Of a stretch of 26,778 bases of DNA, positions 15,279-25,825 are shown one piece after another; position 1 is the first letter of the stretch; the number at the start of each line of letters is the position of its first letter. Location: the IMG/VR virus record IMGVR_UViG_3300034375_000499, positions 1 to 26,778 of that record; one strand, written 5' to 3'. The translations under genes were made by a program, and so were the position numbers. The notes below the pieces were generated by a model that saw nothing but the letters and a program-made list of their open reading frames with translations, did not search any database and had not been told where the DNA came from. Source of the DNA: a virus.

Positions 15279-15306
15279 GGCCCTCACTTCGGTGGGGGCT
15301 ATTTTT
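15279..15306 (+). terminator. Intrinsic terminator of the rightward operon
   Basis: GCCCTCAC (15280-15287) pairs with GTGGGGGC (15292-15299) in an 8-bp stem capped by a TTCG tetraloop, followed by TATTTTTAT. This is a textbook rho-independent terminator for the plus strand. The U-tract runs into the stop codon (15305-15307) of the convergent leftward gene. Confidence 0.92.
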
Positions 15307-18300
15307 ATGTTAAGTCTTGGAACGCCGCTGCAAGTTCTAACAATGGCCCTCTATAGATAGGACTAATTGTTACACCATGATACATTCCACCAGAGGTGCG
15401 CATGTGCTGCTTCAATGACCGCTTTAAGGTATCTGAAGTTATAGATGCTTCTGGGTGACGCGCATTAAATTTCTGTATTTTTCTAAGCGCATCTGCATGC
15501 CCCTCTACATCGTTTTCGCGCAGCGTTATATAATAATCCCTGCTTAGTTTTGTGCGAGTATTGTTCACGGCCTTATCTATCTTCTTCATCACACGGGTTT
15601 TATCGCTAGTCTGCGTTTCACCCAAAGAACTAATGCCTATAGTCTTGAGTAAATAGTCTGCGCCTGACATATCTCCGTATATCACATCACCCCTACGGCT
15701 TTTTACGCCTTCATCACGGGGGTAACGTACTAAACCTTTGTATGCGTTCGCTACTGCAGTCGGCATAATGTTTTCAAACGCACGTTCGTATTTGCCTTCA
15801 GCAAAATCTTTATACGCACGTGGCGCACGTTTAATGGTAGAAAGTGCAGGGCCACCAAGATAGAACCCAAGGTTTTCTTCAAACGATGCGCTCGGATTAT
15901 ACTTGTTTTCTTGGATCAATAGACCAGTCAGCGCGGTGCGCGTTGCGGTGTCAAAGCCAGTCGCTGCAACCAACGGGCCTTTGAACCAACCTTCTCCAAT
16001 AGTTGTACGCACCATAGTGTCAAAATCTTGTTCATCATCGTCTTCTATAAAAGAATCAAACAGAAGACGCATAGCTCCATAGATCGGTATCCCCGAAACT
16101 CCAGAGAAAAACAACGCTGTGCCATGAAGGCCGTATAAAATCTTACGCGCTTCTTTACGCTCTTCTTTTGTTAAATCTTTATCGAACACACGTTTGACTT
16201 GCTTGAGCATACTGTAATACATCTGCAGCCCGTAGCTCTTATACATCAGGGCTACACGCCCAACACCTTCACGTGCAAGGCTCGGCCCTGTTTCTAGGTA
16301 TGCACCACCGTTGGCTTCTTGTGTCATGTATATGGCTTCGGCAGCAGCAGCTTCTTGCATTTCTGCTAGGCTCATGGTCACACTTGGATCGTCTTGGAGC
16401 TTCTTCATATGTAGATTGTATGCTGCGATCATTGTGTTCTGACGATTAAACTTCTCCGCATGGTTGAACATATATGCAGATAAGCCTGATACATAATCAG
16501 CCAAATTACCAACACTTTTGCGCTTCGCTCTTGATGCTTCATCGAGACCCATGCTCTCGGCTATATACCCCTGACTTATTAGCTGCCCTCTTTCAGACGC
16601 ATGTTTTACGAGCGGCATGATGTTGATCAACTCTTGCTTCATGGCATCAGACATTTTGGGGTCTGGTTTGATGGATATGTTGCCGTCTAGGTCAATATTG
16701 TAGAAGTCACGCAAAGAGTTTTTGGCGTTCATTGTTAAGCTACCCGCCTGCTTGATGGCAGCTATTGTATCTGCGTATCCATATTTACCACCCAGATAAG
16801 GCATAACAAATAGGGGTATCTGTGATAGGTTAACCAGAGCAGACGAGACGTTAAACCCGATGGTGTACACGAATGCGAACTGGTTGAGCCTGCGACCTAC
16901 ATCCTCAAAGGATTTATTCTTTGCCCCTTCTCGCGCAAACTTAGCCCTACTCAAAAGCTCTGCCTTGGTATCCTCAAATGCTCTTTCGGATACGCCCTCG
17001 GGCTGTTGCTGATCTTCGATCTCTTTTTCAACTGCGCGAATATTGGATGCAGCGCCAAGTTTCTGCGACTGCACGGCAATGTCGTAGCCCTTAGTTCTTA
17101 GGGCGTACATGCTATCTTCCTTATAACCGGGTGTGCCTTTACGCTTTTGCAATGACTTAGCAAAGGATGTCTCTGGCAGTGTGGCTACGAACAATCGCAT
17201 AACCTCTTCAATGGCTTTGCTATCTACCTTTGCCTTGGATAGCGAATTTACAACTTGAAACACAAACGAGGTAGGTGGCGCGTTTTGGTAATCTTCTATA
17301 GTCATATCACCCTGTGATTTCTTTGCGTTTTCGTAAAGGGGGTCAGCCTCTACTTCTTTAAACATCGCATCACGTTCTGCCCGTGTTTCAAACATCTCGA
17401 CGATATATTCCGCACGTTTGTCTGCGGTGTTTTTAACCGCGTAAGATAGTTTGAAGTTGCCCTCACGCACCAATGGGAAATAAACTTCCAATGTGTTGGT
17501 CTCAAACAGTTTGTTGTATATGTCTTTCTGCACTTTCTTGGCTATTTCAGGATCACCCGCCTCTTTGCCAAGGGCGTCTATCTCTTTCAATACAATGGAC
17601 CGAGCGCGTTCGTACTGATCTTTATAGTGATCACGCATTACGGTGTACGCACGTTTACCGTCTGACCCTATAGCTCGCACATTAGCGCGTTGGTCTTCCC
17701 AAATATCTAGCAGGGTTTTGTTGGGGTCTGTGCTTTGCTTGTCTTTGTACCGCTTCACAGCTTCCGACTTACTTAGGAATGGGTCTACCTGATAGATGGT
17801 AGCGCCGAAGTCTGCGCTGTAGATAAGTTCGTCGAGCTTAGCAACTTTAGCATCGCCCATACGTTTAAATATGCCCCGCACTTCTTCGATAACATTCTTT
17901 GTGGTTTCGGTTGCAGTTGTTATTGAACCGCGCTGCTTCAGGATGGCGTTATCTAGGTCAAACCCTAACTTGTTAAACCCATACGCAGACGCAACATCCG
18001 CCAAGCCTTGGCTGGCAAGAAGTTTTAAGAACGTCTTACGTGGCGCTGCTTTGGCGTTATTTAAGAAATCAGTGGATTGATACTTAAACTGCTCTCTATC
18101 AAAACTTTTGACCAGTTTGCGTTGCACTTCGCCAACCTTCTTAGCGGCTTCTTGTACATCGTTCCTGTCACCCAGCGCGTATTGACCTTCTCCCACGTAT
18201 TCAGGATCGGGCCTCATAACAGCTTCTAGCAAACCGTTTAACTCATCCCCGGTACGAACCTCTCGTGGTACACCTACTAACGCACGTAGAGCATCTTTAA

Positions 18301-21300
18301 ATCTGCCCAGTAGGGTCTGCTCTTGCCCCTCTATACGCTTAACCAGTATGTTCCTAAACTTCTGATTGGTCATGCTCTCGGATGCAAACTCTGCCAAGCT
18401 AGTAAGTCCGTAGTGAGTAGGGATATCAGTGTTATCCTCTTGCAACAAATTCATCGCTTGATTGTAAGTTTTTTCTAGCTGCAGCCTAGCTTTCTTTTCT
18501 GCGCCTTTTAATTTACTCTTTGGCTCTGTTGCTACTTTTATTGTTAATGCGTGTGCCACTTCGTGCAGCAATGTGTGAGCGTCTACACCCTGTACGCTGT
18601 CTATAAATATTGTTTTTGTGGGTGCATCGTACAGCCCTTGCACGGCTTCACCCGCCTCATTCGTCAGGTTTTTCTTGATTTTTAGGGTAACACCGTACCC
18701 TTTTAGAGATGTTTTGAACTTCCGTGCTAGATTACGAACAAATACATCTTTTGTTTTGCTTTCGCTCAACAGGCTAAGCGCACCGTCTAGGTCACCTGCT
18801 TTAATAGCGGTTTCAAGATCCACTACAGGAAGCTCATTACCACGTTCTGTCAACAACGTTACATACTTAGCGGCTTTGCGTTGACCGTATAATGTGTCTT
18901 CTATTGTTCTGTTGCTTTCTATATTGGCTCTAGCAATATCAGCTTTACGCTTTAACTCTTCCAACACTTTCTTGTCGCTGGCAGCAGAGTTTTTATTAAC
19001 AAACTTGATTATTTCTTTTGCAACTGCAGGTGCCACTTTTAACTGGTCAGGGCTACTGACTTCGGCATCAACATAGGCATCGGCTATAGCAGCTTCAGGA
19101 TTTGCATAAGCCTCAAAATACTTCCTAAAGCCTTCTAACTTCTCGCCCTGTTCTAACCGTTCAAATATAGCTTTATTTAACTTGTTAGACAGACGGTTCT
19201 CTTCAGATACAGTCCCACCCGTGCCTTCTTTTCTACGGGCTTCTTGTACGACCTCAGACTTTTCACCTTTACGTTTTTCATTCCAACGCTTGCGGATCTT
19301 TTGACCAAAGTTTTCTTCGCGTGCTTTTTGAGTTGCGGTGAACCCTTTTACAGCTTTTGGCTTTTCATCAGCTTTGCCAAGCACGTTTAAGTTTCCAAGC
19401 TCACGCTCTCTTTGCCCTATTAGCACGCGGCGTTTGGCTTTATCAGTTTCACCTTCAAGTAGTTTTGCGTATTTGCGTGTGATCACATCTCTATTAGCAC
19501 GCTCAGACTTTGATAGTTCAAAAGGCTTTGTTGGTTTTTGTTGCTTCATAGAGGTGCCACGCCCTATGGCATACACGTCAGACCTTGCAGTAGCTGCAGC
19601 GTCTTCAGCTAATGGTCCTGCATCAGTTACGTTCCGTGCTACAAGCACTTGGCCTTTTTTCAACTGTTTTGCACGACGATCAAATTCAGTTTTGTTAAAC
19701 GTGCGTCCAACTGGAAATTCTATTACCTCGGTAGCATCCACCGTAAAAGGAACCACCTCCCCATCAGGACCACTATAACTCGCGGCTACATCAGGGTTAG
19801 TAGAGGCAAACACGTTATACCCGTCACGCGGTGCAAGTTTATCCTTAACGTCTTTACGGTTGAGACCGCGATAGAGGGTAACACTTTTTAAGCCTTGTTC
19901 TGGTTTAAACGTAGGTTCGATGCGATCAACTGGTGTGTCCAACGCCTCTTTAACAAAGCTGTAAACATCGGCATCAATTTGTTCTGCATATTCTGGGAAC
20001 ATGTCTTTTAGATTGCGCTTCGCATCTTCGGCGGGTCTAGCTCCTACGTCTTGGACCGCACCTAACTCTATAGCTGTTCTGTCTATCTCTTTAACTGCTT
20101 GCACCATTTCAACATCGCCCAAGGCTTCTGCTTCTTTAAGTGCCTCTACAAAATCTTGTCCACCCCACTTTGCGCTAGGGGTTCTTCGATGCGGCAACCC
20201 GTTAACGTCTGGGCGGATGCCGTATTTTTGGTCGTAATTTGCAGTAGCGCGTTTATAATAGTTTTCCGCTAGTTTTAATTCTTCGCTCTCATCTTTTAAA
20301 TCTGAAAGCGTGACAGGCGCACCCGTGAACGGATTATCAGTGCTTTTCATCCACTGCTGTACTTTTGCAGCGGTAGCAAAATCTAGTGTAGTTGGCTTTC
20401 TTCCTTTTGCAGGATCAACACGCTTAACATCATACCTGCCACTTCCCATTCCTTCGCCGTCAGATGCTTCAGACTCCTCGGTGCCAGTATCCGGTCGCTG
20501 TCCTTCTCCCAAGCCTGATTGATCACCCGAAACGCCTTCTCCAAGTCCTGCATCGTCAGGTGCGGCGGCAGGTGAAACTCCTCCAGTGGGTCCAGCATCA
20601 ATTTCCTCCACAGTTTTAAAGGTTGGTTTTGCTTCAGTTAACAGCAACGGTTCAGTTCGAGTGATAGGTTCTTGCCCACCGTCTAGTTCACGAGCTTTTT
20701 TCCTGCCTATTGCAGCCATTAACTGTTCTTCAAAAGCAGTAAAATCTTCTACTTCTGGTTTTTCTGGGCCTTCACGAAGCGGTGCTTTATCTGCTTCCTC
20801 TCGTGCAATCTCATCAAACTTGCGTATTGGGATGGTACGACTTTTTAGTTTTTCTCTGTCAAACGCGATACCGCCCTTTGTTTCAGACGCATCTCTTGCT
20901 TCAACACGTGTATCAAGCAGCTCTTGATTAGCTTGTAACGCGCCAAGACCTAATTCGCTTAGATCAACTTCTTGAGGCCGACTAGATACAAATTCTGGGC
21001 CTTCTTCCATTTGCTTGTCTCTGGCCTGCACGAATGTACGTGATAGGTTAGACATTTCTCCACGTACAGGTTCTGTTGGACCTTCGTATTCCGCTTCAGG
21101 ATCTACAACCTTTGCGGCTTCTTCTGCGAGTATTTTTTCTGCTTGTTGAGAAGTTAGACCTTCTATCTCGCCAAGTTGAGTGATTAACTCTGCAGGTAAC
21201 GCACCGCCTGTCTTTGGTAGTTCTTCCGCTAATAAGGCACGGGCCTCTTCTTCTGCAGTAGTTACTGGTGGGGTAACAGGTCCAGTTTTACGGCTGTTTG

Positions 21301-22210
21301 TAAACGCGTCCACGAGGAATTGGATGGTAGCTCCTGCACCACCACCGTACAGCGCAGATTCACCCGTACCACCAAACAGGTCACGCTCTGGGTTGTACCC
21401 TTGCTCCACAAGGTTTTGCACTATTTCAGATGTAGCTTCCTGTGCACCCTCTGCACCGCCTGTAACGGCTGCACTTGTCACGCGTTGACCTATGGTCTCT
21501 ACGGTTTCTGGCCCAAGCTGGTCTATCAACTTATTGATTAGCGGCACGTCAACAGAGCGCATGAACCGCCCAAGAGGGGCTACCTCTAATATACCAACAG
21601 GTGCGGCTTGACGCACGGCACGGGTACGCTCTTCTTCTGTAGCACCTGCAGCACGGGCACGTTCACTAGCTTCACCTGCGGCAGCACTCACACCTAACAG
21701 AGCACCTATACCTGTACCTGCAACAGTGGTGGGGATTGCAGCGGGGGCTAGGGCAGCGGTAGCAGCAATGGGTGCGGCAAACCCAGCGATAGAACCAAAG
21801 GTTTGGCCAATTTTGTAAGATATATCGTCTTCGCCACCAGCTTTTGGTGACACTGAATCCGCAATACTTTGTATCCTGCTACGGGCTGCGAGTTCTTTTT
21901 TTTCGTCAAGCAGGGTGGCTAAACCTAATGCAGCCATCTCACCTGTACCTACGGCACCAGCTTGAAAACCACGGCGCAGGTTACTCATTATACCCGTGTC
22001 TTCTGGCTCAGGCTCAGGTGCTGGAATAGCTGCAGCCGCTGCTCTGCGTTCTTCATCATTCGCTAAATCACGTTGCGCCCGTTCAAACGAAGACACTCTT
22101 GTACCTTCACCACGTTTTATCTTGGCGACTAACTCTTCCTGAGAAGCGTCCTTAGTACCTTCTATTTCAAAAACAGAGCCATCTTCAAACGTGAATGTAT
22201 GTATGCCCAT
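15305..22210 (-). CDS. Giant polyvalent virion protein (ART-like, metallopeptidase, LPD38-like)
   Basis: This encodes 2301 residues. Residues 78-305 are rich in Ala and Gly with hydrophobic stretches (about 136-175), like membrane-active ejection proteins. An acidic, low-complexity part runs to about 590. Residues 770-890 look like a phage ADP-ribosyltransferase domain: LYRG with Arg781, FAST at 801-804, then VLVARNVTD. Residues 1190-1290 hold a zinc peptidase motif, HEVAH at 1216-1220, with Glu1274 or Glu1278 as probable third ligand. The C-terminal part (about 1770-2200, with ALVNLSQIPLFVMPYL) resembles the large polyvalent protein domain LPD38. The layout fits a protein packaged in the capsid and injected with DNA to modify host proteins. 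It is the last gene of the leftward operon, with GAAGAG before its ATG. Confidence 0.85.
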   Translation of the reverse strand: MGIHTFTFEDGSVFEIEGTKDASQEELVAKIKRGEGTRVSSFERAQRDLANDEERRAAAAAIPAPEPEPEDTGIMSNLRRGFQAGAVGTGEMAALGLATLLDEKKELAARSRIQSIADSVSPKAGGEDDISYKIGQTFGSIAGFAAPIAATAALAPAAIPTTVAGTGIGALLGVSAAAGEASERARAAGATEEERTRAVRQAAPVGILEVAPLGRFMRSVDVPLINKLIDQLGPETVETIGQRVTSAAVTGGAEGAQEATSEIVQNLVEQGYNPERDLFGGTGESALYGGGAGATIQFLVDAFTNSRKTGPVTPPVTTAEEEARALLAEELPKTGGALPAELITQLGEIEGLTSQQAEKILAEEAAKVVDPEAEYEGPTEPVRGEMSNLSRTFVQARDKQMEEGPEFVSSRPQEVDLSELGLGALQANQELLDTRVEARDASETKGGIAFDREKLKSRTIPIRKFDEIAREEADKAPLREGPEKPEVEDFTAFEEQLMAAIGRKKARELDGGQEPITRTEPLLLTEAKPTFKTVEEIDAGPTGGVSPAAAPDDAGLGEGVSGDQSGLGEGQRPDTGTEESEASDGEGMGSGRYDVKRVDPAKGRKPTTLDFATAAKVQQWMKSTDNPFTGAPVTLSDLKDESEELKLAENYYKRATANYDQKYGIRPDVNGLPHRRTPSAKWGGQDFVEALKEAEALGDVEMVQAVKEIDRTAIELGAVQDVGARPAEDAKRNLKDMFPEYAEQIDADVYSFVKEALDTPVDRIEPTFKPEQGLKSVTLYRGLNRKDVKDKLAPRDGYNVFASTNPDVAASYSGPDGEVVPFTVDATEVIEFPVGRTFNKTEFDRRAKQLKKGQVLVARNVTDAGPLAEDAAATARSDVYAIGRGTSMKQQKPTKPFELSKSERANRDVITRKYAKLLEGETDKAKRRVLIGQRERELGNLNVLGKADEKPKAVKGFTATQKAREENFGQKIRKRWNEKRKGEKSEVVQEARRKEGTGGTVSEENRLSNKLNKAIFERLEQGEKLEGFRKYFEAYANPEAAIADAYVDAEVSSPDQLKVAPAVAKEIIKFVNKNSAASDKKVLEELKRKADIARANIESNRTIEDTLYGQRKAAKYVTLLTERGNELPVVDLETAIKAGDLDGALSLLSESKTKDVFVRNLARKFKTSLKGYGVTLKIKKNLTNEAGEAVQGLYDAPTKTIFIDSVQGVDAHTLLHEVAHALTIKVATEPKSKLKGAEKKARLQLEKTYNQAMNLLQEDNTDIPTHYGLTSLAEFASESMTNQKFRNILVKRIEGQEQTLLGRFKDALRALVGVPREVRTGDELNGLLEAVMRPDPEYVGEGQYALGDRNDVQEAAKKVGEVQRKLVKSFDREQFKYQSTDFLNNAKAAPRKTFLKLLASQGLADVASAYGFNKLGFDLDNAILKQRGSITTATETTKNVIEEVRGIFKRMGDAKVAKLDELIYSADFGATIYQVDPFLSKSEAVKRYKDKQSTDPNKTLLDIWEDQRANVRAIGSDGKRAYTVMRDHYKDQYERARSIVLKEIDALGKEAGDPEIAKKVQKDIYNKLFETNTLEVYFPLVREGNFKLSYAVKNTADKRAEYIVEMFETRAERDAMFKEVEADPLYENAKKSQGDMTIEDYQNAPPTSFVFQVVNSLSKAKVDSKAIEEVMRLFVATLPETSFAKSLQKRKGTPGYKEDSMYALRTKGYDIAVQSQKLGAASNIRAVEKEIEDQQQPEGVSERAFEDTKAELLSRAKFAREGAKNKSFEDVGRRLNQFAFVYTIGFNVSSALVNLSQIPLFVMPYLGGKYGYADTIAAIKQAGSLTMNAKNSLRDFYNIDLDGNISIKPDPKMSDAMKQELINIMPLVKHASERGQLISQGYIAESMGLDEASRAKRKSVGNLADYVSGLSAYMFNHAEKFNRQNTMIAAYNLHMKKLQDDPSVTMSLAEMQEAAAAEAIYMTQEANGGAYLETGPSLAREGVGRVALMYKSYGLQMYYSMLKQVKRVFDKDLTKEERKEARKILYGLHGTALFFSGVSGIPIYGAMRLLFDSFIEDDDEQDFDTMVRTTIGEGWFKGPLVAATGFDTATRTALTGLLIQENKYNPSASFEENLGFYLGGPALSTIKRAPRAYKDFAEGKYERAFENIMPTAVANAYKGLVRYPRDEGVKSRRGDVIYGDMSGADYLLKTIGISSLGETQTSDKTRVMKKIDKAVNNTRTKLSRDYYITLRENDVEGHADALRKIQKFNARHPEASITSDTLKRSLKQHMRTSGGMYHGVTISPIYRGPLLELAAAFQDLT

Positions 22211-22215
22211 GCGTT

Positions 22216-24294
22216 TTACTCTTCTGTAAAGCTACTGTCGGTAACGTCGCCTAATGGGGCACCGCCCTGTTCTCCTAACTGACCTTGTACCAACGGAGTT
22301 AACTGGTCAAGACGATCTAACATCAGTTTTCCTACACCACCCGGTAGCGCATCACTTGCAAACAGCGCGTTGGCTTTGTTGGTAGCCATACCATTGATAA
22401 GAGCGGCATTGTTTCGTTGCGCAGTTTTTTCAGAAATTTGAACATCTATTGCTGCTTTTTTATCTGCATCAGGTTCAAGAGTTTTGCTACTTCTAAGAGC
22501 TTCAATTTCTGCGTCTAGCTGCGCTTCTATGCTTGTTACAAATGCGGCTGTAGTTTGTAGAATTGTAGAACTAATACTGCTCCATTCTTCTAACTGCGCT
22601 TTGTCTAATGCACGCTGTGCAGCCTGTACACGCGCTGCCTCTGCATTGTTTTCTTTTAACGTCTGTAGTTCTATTTGTGCGGCGTTAGTATCTGCGTTTT
22701 TCTCTTGCGTATCCGCGTTTTGCTGTAAAATAGCGGTCCGTTGGTCATCGGTAAGTTGCGAGGCTTCTAGTTTTGCTTGCTCCACTAACGCTGTTAGTTC
22801 TGCTTTGCTATAACCCGCTGCTATTTGTTGCGCAGTACGGTTGTTTGCTTGTAACTCACCAAATACTGTAGTGCCTAAACGTAACGCCTCGCCGCCAAGA
22901 GTAGCGTCTACACTCATAGCCGTAGTTTCAAGTTCAAACCGTTTAGCCATACGTGCCATCGCATCAGCGTTTTGTTTTGCTTTTGTTGCTTGACTTGCAT
23001 CAACAGCGCCTTTGGCAAGGCCACCCAGCGTTGTAGTGCCTGCACCGCCCGTAAGAAACTTAGAAAGGCGATCCCTTTGTTGTGATTCTGGGCTGAACAG
23101 TTCAGCCTCTTTAGCGCGAGATTCTGCTAACATCTCTGCAAAACGTGCAGCCTTATCGGAACGCCCAAGGATATCGTCAGCCGCTGAAGCCGAACTCTGT
23201 AACACGCTAGCTAGACCACCAACACCGCCTCCACCAGCGGAAGGTGCACCACTTGCGAGTTTAAAATTTTGAAGTGCAGCGGGTATGCCAGTAATGTTTT
23301 CAGGCGCTCCTTTTTCAGAAGATTGAGCTACGCTTGCTTGTGCAGGGGCGGCTGCATTTGGACTTGGAGGCACAAAAGGTTGATTTGTGCCAAGAGCTAC
23401 GCTGGGTAGTTCTGGTTGAGCAAACGCATCCGCAGGCATGTCAAACTGACCCCTACTGCTATCTAACGCGTTACCAACGTCAAAACCCGCACCCATTGCT
23501 TTAGGATCAGGTAGCATATCTGCTTGTGCTTGAGCGTCTTGCTTTATTTCTAAATCTTTTTTCTCTTGACGTTGAGTTTTTGCGAGATCCAAACCTCTAC
23601 CCTTGCCCAACCCAGTAAAAAAATCTTTTGCACGAGAAAATCCTGTTGGCGGAGCTAGGTTTTGTTTGATCCGGTTTACAATTTCCGCGTCAGATATATT
23701 ACGCAAAGAACCGCCAAGTTGTGCACGGTACGCATCAATCTCAGCTTTACTAACACCTTGTGTAGATCCTCCATCTGCGAAAGCTACAATACCACCGCCA
23801 GCCATTCGGATTGGACCGCCTTGTTGTGCAGCCTGCATCATACGAGCGTTTGCGACGCCTTGAGCTTGGGGAGGCATTCTACGTTGTGGAGCGGGTGACA
23901 TACCTGCAAGGCCGGGAAGACCAGCAATACCTGCGGGTTTGCGAGGTTGTGCCTTTGCTAGCTGCTGCATATTTTTCTGCTGCATCTTTTGTTTTTGGTC
24001 TAACACGCCTTTTGTACGACCCGCCAAATCACCAAGCGTGCTACTCATCTCTTGTTTTGTTAGTTGTAAGGCTTCTTGTTCGCGCTGCTGTGCTATAGTA
24101 CCCGGCTGCTGCTGCATCTTTAACTGCATGTCTGCAGCTACGGCTTTCTTTTCAGACGTAAGTTTTTGCAACGCCAACAAATCTAGGAGTTCCTTGTTGG
24201 CCCCGTAACGCTGCTGTAGCTTCTGTGGGTTGCCTCTGTAAGCATCCATACGTTGTTCTATTTGTGCGTCTAAACCGCCGTCACCTAGAGCCAT
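22216..24294 (-). CDS. Putative internal virion or structural protein with ADGG motif
   Basis: The 692-residue protein has a Gln-rich helical N-terminus (about 10-115), a Pro/Gly-rich part, then GGGIVAFADGG at 166-176. That motif is widespread in structural proteins of marine podoviruses. Residues 380-640 are Ala/Gln/Glu-rich with coiled-coil character. No catalytic motif is seen. Its position between the giant ejection-type protein and other structural genes suggests an internal core or ejection role. It overlaps the previous gene by 1 bp (TAATG on the minus strand), and the next ATG lies 5 bp beyond its stop. Confidence 0.75.
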   Translation of the reverse strand: MALGDGGLDAQIEQRMDAYRGNPQKLQQRYGANKELLDLLALQKLTSEKKAVAADMQLKMQQQPGTIAQQREQEALQLTKQEMSSTLGDLAGRTKGVLDQKQKMQQKNMQQLAKAQPRKPAGIAGLPGLAGMSPAPQRRMPPQAQGVANARMMQAAQQGGPIRMAGGGIVAFADGGSTQGVSKAEIDAYRAQLGGSLRNISDAEIVNRIKQNLAPPTGFSRAKDFFTGLGKGRGLDLAKTQRQEKKDLEIKQDAQAQADMLPDPKAMGAGFDVGNALDSSRGQFDMPADAFAQPELPSVALGTNQPFVPPSPNAAAPAQASVAQSSEKGAPENITGIPAALQNFKLASGAPSAGGGGVGGLASVLQSSASAADDILGRSDKAARFAEMLAESRAKEAELFSPESQQRDRLSKFLTGGAGTTTLGGLAKGAVDASQATKAKQNADAMARMAKRFELETTAMSVDATLGGEALRLGTTVFGELQANNRTAQQIAAGYSKAELTALVEQAKLEASQLTDDQRTAILQQNADTQEKNADTNAAQIELQTLKENNAEAARVQAAQRALDKAQLEEWSSISSTILQTTAAFVTSIEAQLDAEIEALRSSKTLEPDADKKAAIDVQISEKTAQRNNAALINGMATNKANALFASDALPGGVGKLMLDRLDQLTPLVQGQLGEQGGAPLGDVTDSSFTEE

Positions 24295-25115
24295 TATGTT
24301 TTAGCCTCATCTTTTTTGCCGTACAGTATATCGTACAAGTCTGTTAGACCACCTGCTCCAGCTAATGTTTCAGATAGGAAGCTAGGTTTAGAGTAAGAAT
24401 AATTTTGCGCGGATATTGGCAGGCCACTTAACAAAGACTGCATATACTGCACTTGTTTATATGGAAAATCACGCTCTTCTTCAAACTGCAGCCTGTCTGC
24501 GGTAATACCCTCAGATTCTATACCACGTTGTGCAGCACCCGCTTCGGCCTGACGAGCTAGAGCATTTAATCCATATGTATTCGCCGCATCCTGTGCCGTT
24601 TGTTGTCGCCCTTGCTCAACATTAAACTGGTTCATAGCCTGTGTGTAAGCGTCTGAGTAACCTTGGCCCGTTATAGCAGATAAGTTTTGAGCTAGATTGC
24701 GGTTGGCTTCTGCGTCGAACAGAGCTTGGGCTGAACCTCCATATGCCCCTGCAAATTTATTAGCGTTTTGTGCAGCGGTAATACCCGCTTGACGGCGAGC
24801 CTCGTCTAACTGTGGCTGTAAACCTGCCATAAGATACGGGTTCATGTATTGTTGCGCCGTATCAGCCGCAAATGTCTGTGGTGTAAACGCACCCATCTGG
24901 CCCGTAGGAACTGTTAAACCGCCAATACCACCAAATGCTACATCCTGTAATTCAGAAGTGCCTGCTGTAAGTGGTCCTGTATAGGCTTGGTAGTCTTGGC
25001 TACCTAACGCTTGGCCTCTACCCAACATATCGGTGACATAATCACCTGCCCAACTAGAAAGAGATGACTCGCCGCTAGTTACGGTGCCTGCGGGTGCTGA
25101 TGTATCTTCTGCCAT
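24294..25115 (-). CDS. Putative structural protein, 273 residues
   Basis: The protein is rich in Ala, Gln and Gly. Recognisable segments are YMNPYLMAGLQPQLDEARRQ at 90-109, a helical middle (AGAYGGSAQALFDAEANRNL) and FEEERDFPYKQVQYMQSLLS at 211-230. I recall similar segments in virion proteins of marine phages, with no assigned function. A GAGGTAGG ribosome binding site lies about 4 bp before its ATG. The Ala/Gln helices suggest a role inside the capsid or in the tail. No enzyme motif is seen. Confidence 0.72.
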   Translation of the reverse strand: MAEDTSAPAGTVTSGESSLSSWAGDYVTDMLGRGQALGSQDYQAYTGPLTAGTSELQDVAFGGIGGLTVPTGQMGAFTPQTFAADTAQQYMNPYLMAGLQPQLDEARRQAGITAAQNANKFAGAYGGSAQALFDAEANRNLAQNLSAITGQGYSDAYTQAMNQFNVEQGRQQTAQDAANTYGLNALARQAEAGAAQRGIESEGITADRLQFEEERDFPYKQVQYMQSLLSGLPISAQNYSYSKPSFLSETLAGAGGLTDLYDILYGKKDEAKT

Positions 25116-25123
25116 AACCTACC

Positions 25124-25825
25124 TCACGCTGGTATGAATTTTTTAGGGTCTATCTCTTTACCCTGTTTCGTATTGCCAGTGCGGGCTTTACGCACACGAC
25201 GCATCATATCTTCAAGCACTTTAGCACCTGCATCAGAGTTTCCATTGCCCAAATGACTTACTACGTCTGCAGGAATAACAAATTCTCCATCACTAAGCCG
25301 CGCTTCCTGTACCCCGTCAATGTTTGCAGGTACTTTATCAGCCATACCATCTGTAGCACCGTCTAGGTACTTACCTTTTTTGAGTGCGGCTATCCCGCCT
25401 GCAGCCATTTCTTGTACGGGTTCAGGGATGCCTACTGCTCTTTTGCGCTGCTGCTGCGCAGGGTTTGCTAAGTTCAAAGCGGCTAGCCCTTCAGCTTCTT
25501 GTTCTGTTTCCGCACGCAGCGCTGCGTTATCTTCTCCACGAGGGGCGTAGCGCATACCTGAAAAATACCGTTGGCCTCCACTGCCGGGACGGCGATTGGG
25601 ATCATATGTCTGCGGCACAGCTTGTTGAATTGCTTCGTATTCGGGTATTTTGCCTTGGTAGCCCATACGTTCAGTGCTGCCTTGACCTAAACCACTAAAA
25701 GCTAAAAGAGCGCCGCCTCCAAGCGCGCCTGCTAACCTCGTAGCAGGATCTGTTTTCTCATCAAGAAAATCAATGTCAGGAACATCAACCCCAGCTTTAC
25801 CCATAAGGTCTGTAAACCAACTCAT
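25124..25825 (-). CDS. Putative structural protein with DGMADKVPANIDG motif
   Basis: The 233-residue protein starts MSWFTDLMGKAG, followed by a short Gly/Ala hydrophobic stretch (33-47). The C-terminal 95 residues hold MAAGGIAAL at 140-148, LDGATDGMADKVPANIDG at 154-171, and EARLSDGEFVIPADVVSHLG at 174-193. This C-terminal module is common in marine phage genomes, usually next to virion genes, and may be a tail or capsid accessory domain. It overlaps the upstream gene by 4 bp (ATGA), with GGAGAG 6 bp before the ATG. Confidence 0.75.
   Translation of the reverse strand: MSWFTDLMGKAGVDVPDIDFLDEKTDPATRLAGALGGGALLAFSGLGQGSTERMGYQGKIPEYEAIQQAVPQTYDPNRRPGSGGQRYFSGMRYAPRGEDNAALRAETEQEAEGLAALNLANPAQQQRKRAVGIPEPVQEMAAGGIAALKKGKYLDGATDGMADKVPANIDGVQEARLSDGEFVIPADVVSHLGNGNSDAGAKVLEDMMRRVRKARTGNTKQGKEIDPKKFIPA

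Noticed and set aside
15305-15315. TTATGTTAAGT resembles the XerD arm of a dif site (10 of 11 bases)
   Set aside because: The matching XerC arm is absent on the left, where the sequence is the stem of the intrinsic terminator. The match is explained by the U-tract and the stop codon.
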